From NCBI RefSeq assembly GCF_035046485.1, contig NC_085138.1, forward strand, positions 46,349,464 to 46,413,463: a DNA stretch of 64,000 bases, written 5' to 3'. Shown here in pieces: positions 61,615 to 64,000 of the stretch (within the stretch, counting starts at the first letter, position 1; every line of letters begins with the position of its first letter). The position numbers and the translations under genes are program-made. This DNA is from Aedes albopictus (lineage: Eukaryota > Arthropoda > Insecta > Diptera > Culicidae). A model generated the notes under the pieces. That model was not told the origin of the DNA, did not search any database, and saw only the letters and a list, made by a program, of their open reading frames with translations.

Positions 61615-63700
61615 CTATCAGGTATCAGAAGGCCGGCTCCAGAGGCACGTTATCCTCCATTTGGGACATTTGTGCCATCGCCATACATATGAGCCTATTT
61701 TATCATTTACCTGAGGGAGAATGGGACAAGGGATGGGAATTGGGAAAGGGAAAGGTGATGAAATAGGAAGGGGTGCCCTAGAAGAGGGAATGAACGCATA
61801 AGCGCAACGAGAGCTCATAGCTCATACCACAACGGGGTTAATCAGTGCCCTGAAAAGGACACTGTAAAACGCATAAGCGTAAAAAGAGCCTATAGCTCAT
61901 TGGAGGTAGCTTGCGACCTCATGCGATATTCAATATGACATAGAAAGGCACGTCATCAAATGCATCCTCAATATTCAAGAAATCACCCAAGCAAAAACTA
62001 CGTTTGAGCGAGTGCTTTCTTGAAAACGTATACAACTTTATGTAAAAGAGTCACTGTGGACATCCCAAATTGGGAGACATGTGAGTTCACATGAACAGGC
62101 GTGTTAGCCAGACGAACATCACAGATGTGATAATTGACAATGCGTTTCGAGCATTTCAGAAAGAACGACGTAACCAGATAAATCTGGAACTTATTCCTTC
62201 TTTTTACAACGCACGCACCCTTTCGGGATAAGACTACAGAGTAATTTCATGCCATGAAAATACCCAATAGAAAACTACAAGAGTTCAAAACATGTTTGAA
62301 AAACTCAAATCCCTCTGGAGAAAAATAGGATAAAGCCCCATTTGCTCCAGGAGATTTGAAGTAAGCAGAGCTTTTTAGTGCTCAATAAATCGATTCTATA
62401 GCTACAATCCTCGGGGTAGAAGCTAAAGATTCGTAGCTATACAAAAGACTGGTTTATCCGAAGATATTTAGAACTTGAACAGGTCCGAGTTCCATTTAGG
62501 AATACCTCTTGCGGCCCGCACAGACCGCAGAGGACAAGCTTCTTTCAAAGCAGTAGCTATGGTATACCACAATGAAGGGCGTTGTAATAACAAAACCATA
62601 ATGAAACTCTCTTGGAGTAGCAATGGAAGCGAGTTATCCATAAAATGTGATCGCAAGCAATTATTACAGGTTCCCTAGCTTGTTGAGCAGGGACGCCTGA
62701 ATACGCAAAGTTTGCGAAGGAACACTCCAAAGTGCAAAAAGGTCAAATGGAGACTCCTCATCTGACACATGCCAATCAGTCAACTCATGACAAATTCTGC
62801 TCATGCAGAGTTGGGTTAGGTGCAATTCTATGTTAAGTTAACCATGAACTGTACTACCTAAGTATTCCATCAAACTGAAGCATCTCAAATCAATGTTTGA
62901 GCTACTTCAGATGCCAAATATCAGCGAAAAGATGCTGAAAACAAGAGCTTGCTTGAAGGCATCCATAAGGAAAGGTTGAAACATACTGTTAACGTTATTC
63001 TAAAATAGAGCATGCTCGATGCACGACAGTTCATCTATAATGAAAAAAGCAAAGATAGGTTCACAAGGTAACCTAGACAGAAGTTACCCTACGAAAATGA
63101 ACTTTTTGAAGTAGATCCACTTGGGCTACATACGCTTTTTACGCTGAAAATTGATCTGAGGTTTCCCTGCCGTAGCCACTACCCAAACTAGACAGGATAA
63201 CGCACTTCACAATCACAGCACAAACAGGAAACATCAACGACGAACCAAATCGTGGTCAATTGAAAAACGCCAATGGCGAATACGCATTAAGCGAACCCAT
63301 ATAGGCAGTAATGTAAGCTAATTAACAACATTTGAATAACCCCGCCCTTATTTAGCCTCAAATTTGAGACTTAAGAAGGGCAACTGATTATCTCGGAGAA
63401 ACGCAAGGTCCACTGCACCATTGCTCCGGTTAGCGCAGTAAGGGCGTAATACTGTGGAGGACGCCCTAATTCTCCACAGGCTCCGTTTGTGGTTAGGTTT
63501 TTATTAGACCCCCCTAACCATTCATTCTTTGGCACGGTAAGCATAAAGCCGCATAACACCATGAATTGGGGTCACCTGTTTAGTGGACTCTTACCACTGG
63601 ATCAGGCGGTCCGTAGTGTTATTCTTAGCCAATTGAGACAACCGCTACCGACACTACACAGCTATCTAGGCTGATCGGGAAAAGAAGTTAACATTGATGG
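61615..63700 (-). pseudogene. Decayed non-LTR retrotransposon (reverse transcriptase remnant)
   Basis: On the minus strand around 62020-61940 a broken frame reads as the reverse transcriptase motif A region (an LNIEDAFDDVPFYVILNIA stretch, compare LDIEGAFDNV in I/R1/LOA-type elements), preceded by a VVYVFKKALAQ helix. Stops interrupt it. The left edge (61620-61810) resembles a LINE C-terminus or 3' UTR, and 63360-63670 may be from the same element. The clade is uncertain. Confidence 0.55.
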
Positions 63701-63738
63701 TCAACTTCCAAACGAACCCGAACAACCGGCAAACAACC

Positions 63739-63882
63739 AGGTTCAAAAACGAATTCAACATAAGCTTAAGAGTGTCTACTCATGAAATGAAATTCAATTT
63801 TCTGAATTTTCCTGCTTTTTCTAGGAAAAATAGAAAGAAAAAAATGAACTGCACCAATTTTTTTACAATAGGTTTAAGGCAT
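63739..63882 (+). repeat. Direct repeat, copy 2
   Basis: Partner of 61139-61281. It is cut at GGCATA by the beginning of a pogo-like element. Confidence 0.8.
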
Positions 63883-63883
63883 A

Positions 63884-64000
63884 CAGGTCGGACTCGATTA
63901 TCCGGAGTCGGATACAGATGCTTCTCAAACGTATATCTGGGGAACGGAATGATTTGTAAAGGTGAAATTTTGACATTTTATCAAGCCAACTTTGATTATT
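63884..64000 (+). mobile_element. Left end of a pogo-like element (runs off the window)
   Basis: CAGGTCGGACTCGATTATCC directly after TA resembles pogo/Tigger-type terminal repeats of insects. Only 117 bases are inside the window, so length and coding content are unknown. Confidence 0.5.

Overview
This window is nuclear DNA of a mosquito, most likely an Aedes species. It is intron-rich and crowded with transposons: a tRNA-derived SINE resembling Feilai, an RTE-clade LINE resembling JAM1, Ty1/copia remnants, and many short palindromic MITEs. The conserved genes are insect-like single-copy genes. I cannot decide the species from sequence alone.

There are three conserved host genes. (1) Rrp5/PDCD11, a ribosomal RNA processing factor, lies on the minus strand at 2540-26902. 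It has five exons whose splice phases all match (1550 codons) and two large introns of 5.4 and 14.2 kb. (2) PRMT3, a ribosome-associated protein arginine methyltransferase, lies on the plus strand at 38176-40379 in three exons (554 codons). (3) A gene for a protein with about 15 C2H2 zinc fingers lies on the minus strand at 45090 to about 52428, with its 5' end missing.

A fourth group is a family of three small, single-exon, secreted proteins on the plus strand (1350-1970, 6006-6629, 10377-11000). The first sits just past the Rrp5 3' end. The other two are nested in Rrp5 introns, antisense to it. Their three-fold internal pattern predicts a beta-trefoil fold. The first two arose by a duplication of about 1.2 kb.

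Most of the rest is mobile or repetitive. Rrp5 intron 3 (4175-9563) holds copia, SINE and RTE pieces and an odd G-poor insertion flanked by a 28-bp direct repeat. Rrp5 intron 2 (10268-24457) holds a full-length but frameshifted RTE element with a 9-bp target duplication, two large foldback elements with 8-bp target duplications, a retroposed segment with a 60-bp poly(T) and a 20-bp target duplication, and several MITEs. From 27 to 38 kb there is a nest of MITEs, a very homogeneous 11-bp AT-rich satellite of about 3 kb interrupted by a hAT-like element, and two identical 175-bp hairpin MITEs. Degraded copia sequence occupies 41.5-44.5 kb.

The most unusual object is an LTR retrotransposon derivative at 53271-58827. 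It has two 154-bp LTRs that I read as identical, a 5-bp target duplication, a primer-binding-like site and a polypurine tract. It has no pol or gag reading frame, and its interior carries 13 copies of an imperfect palindrome close to GTGATTAAATTCAC. The last 5 kb hold a SINE split by a pogo-like MITE, other MITEs, and a decayed minus-strand non-LTR reverse transcriptase.
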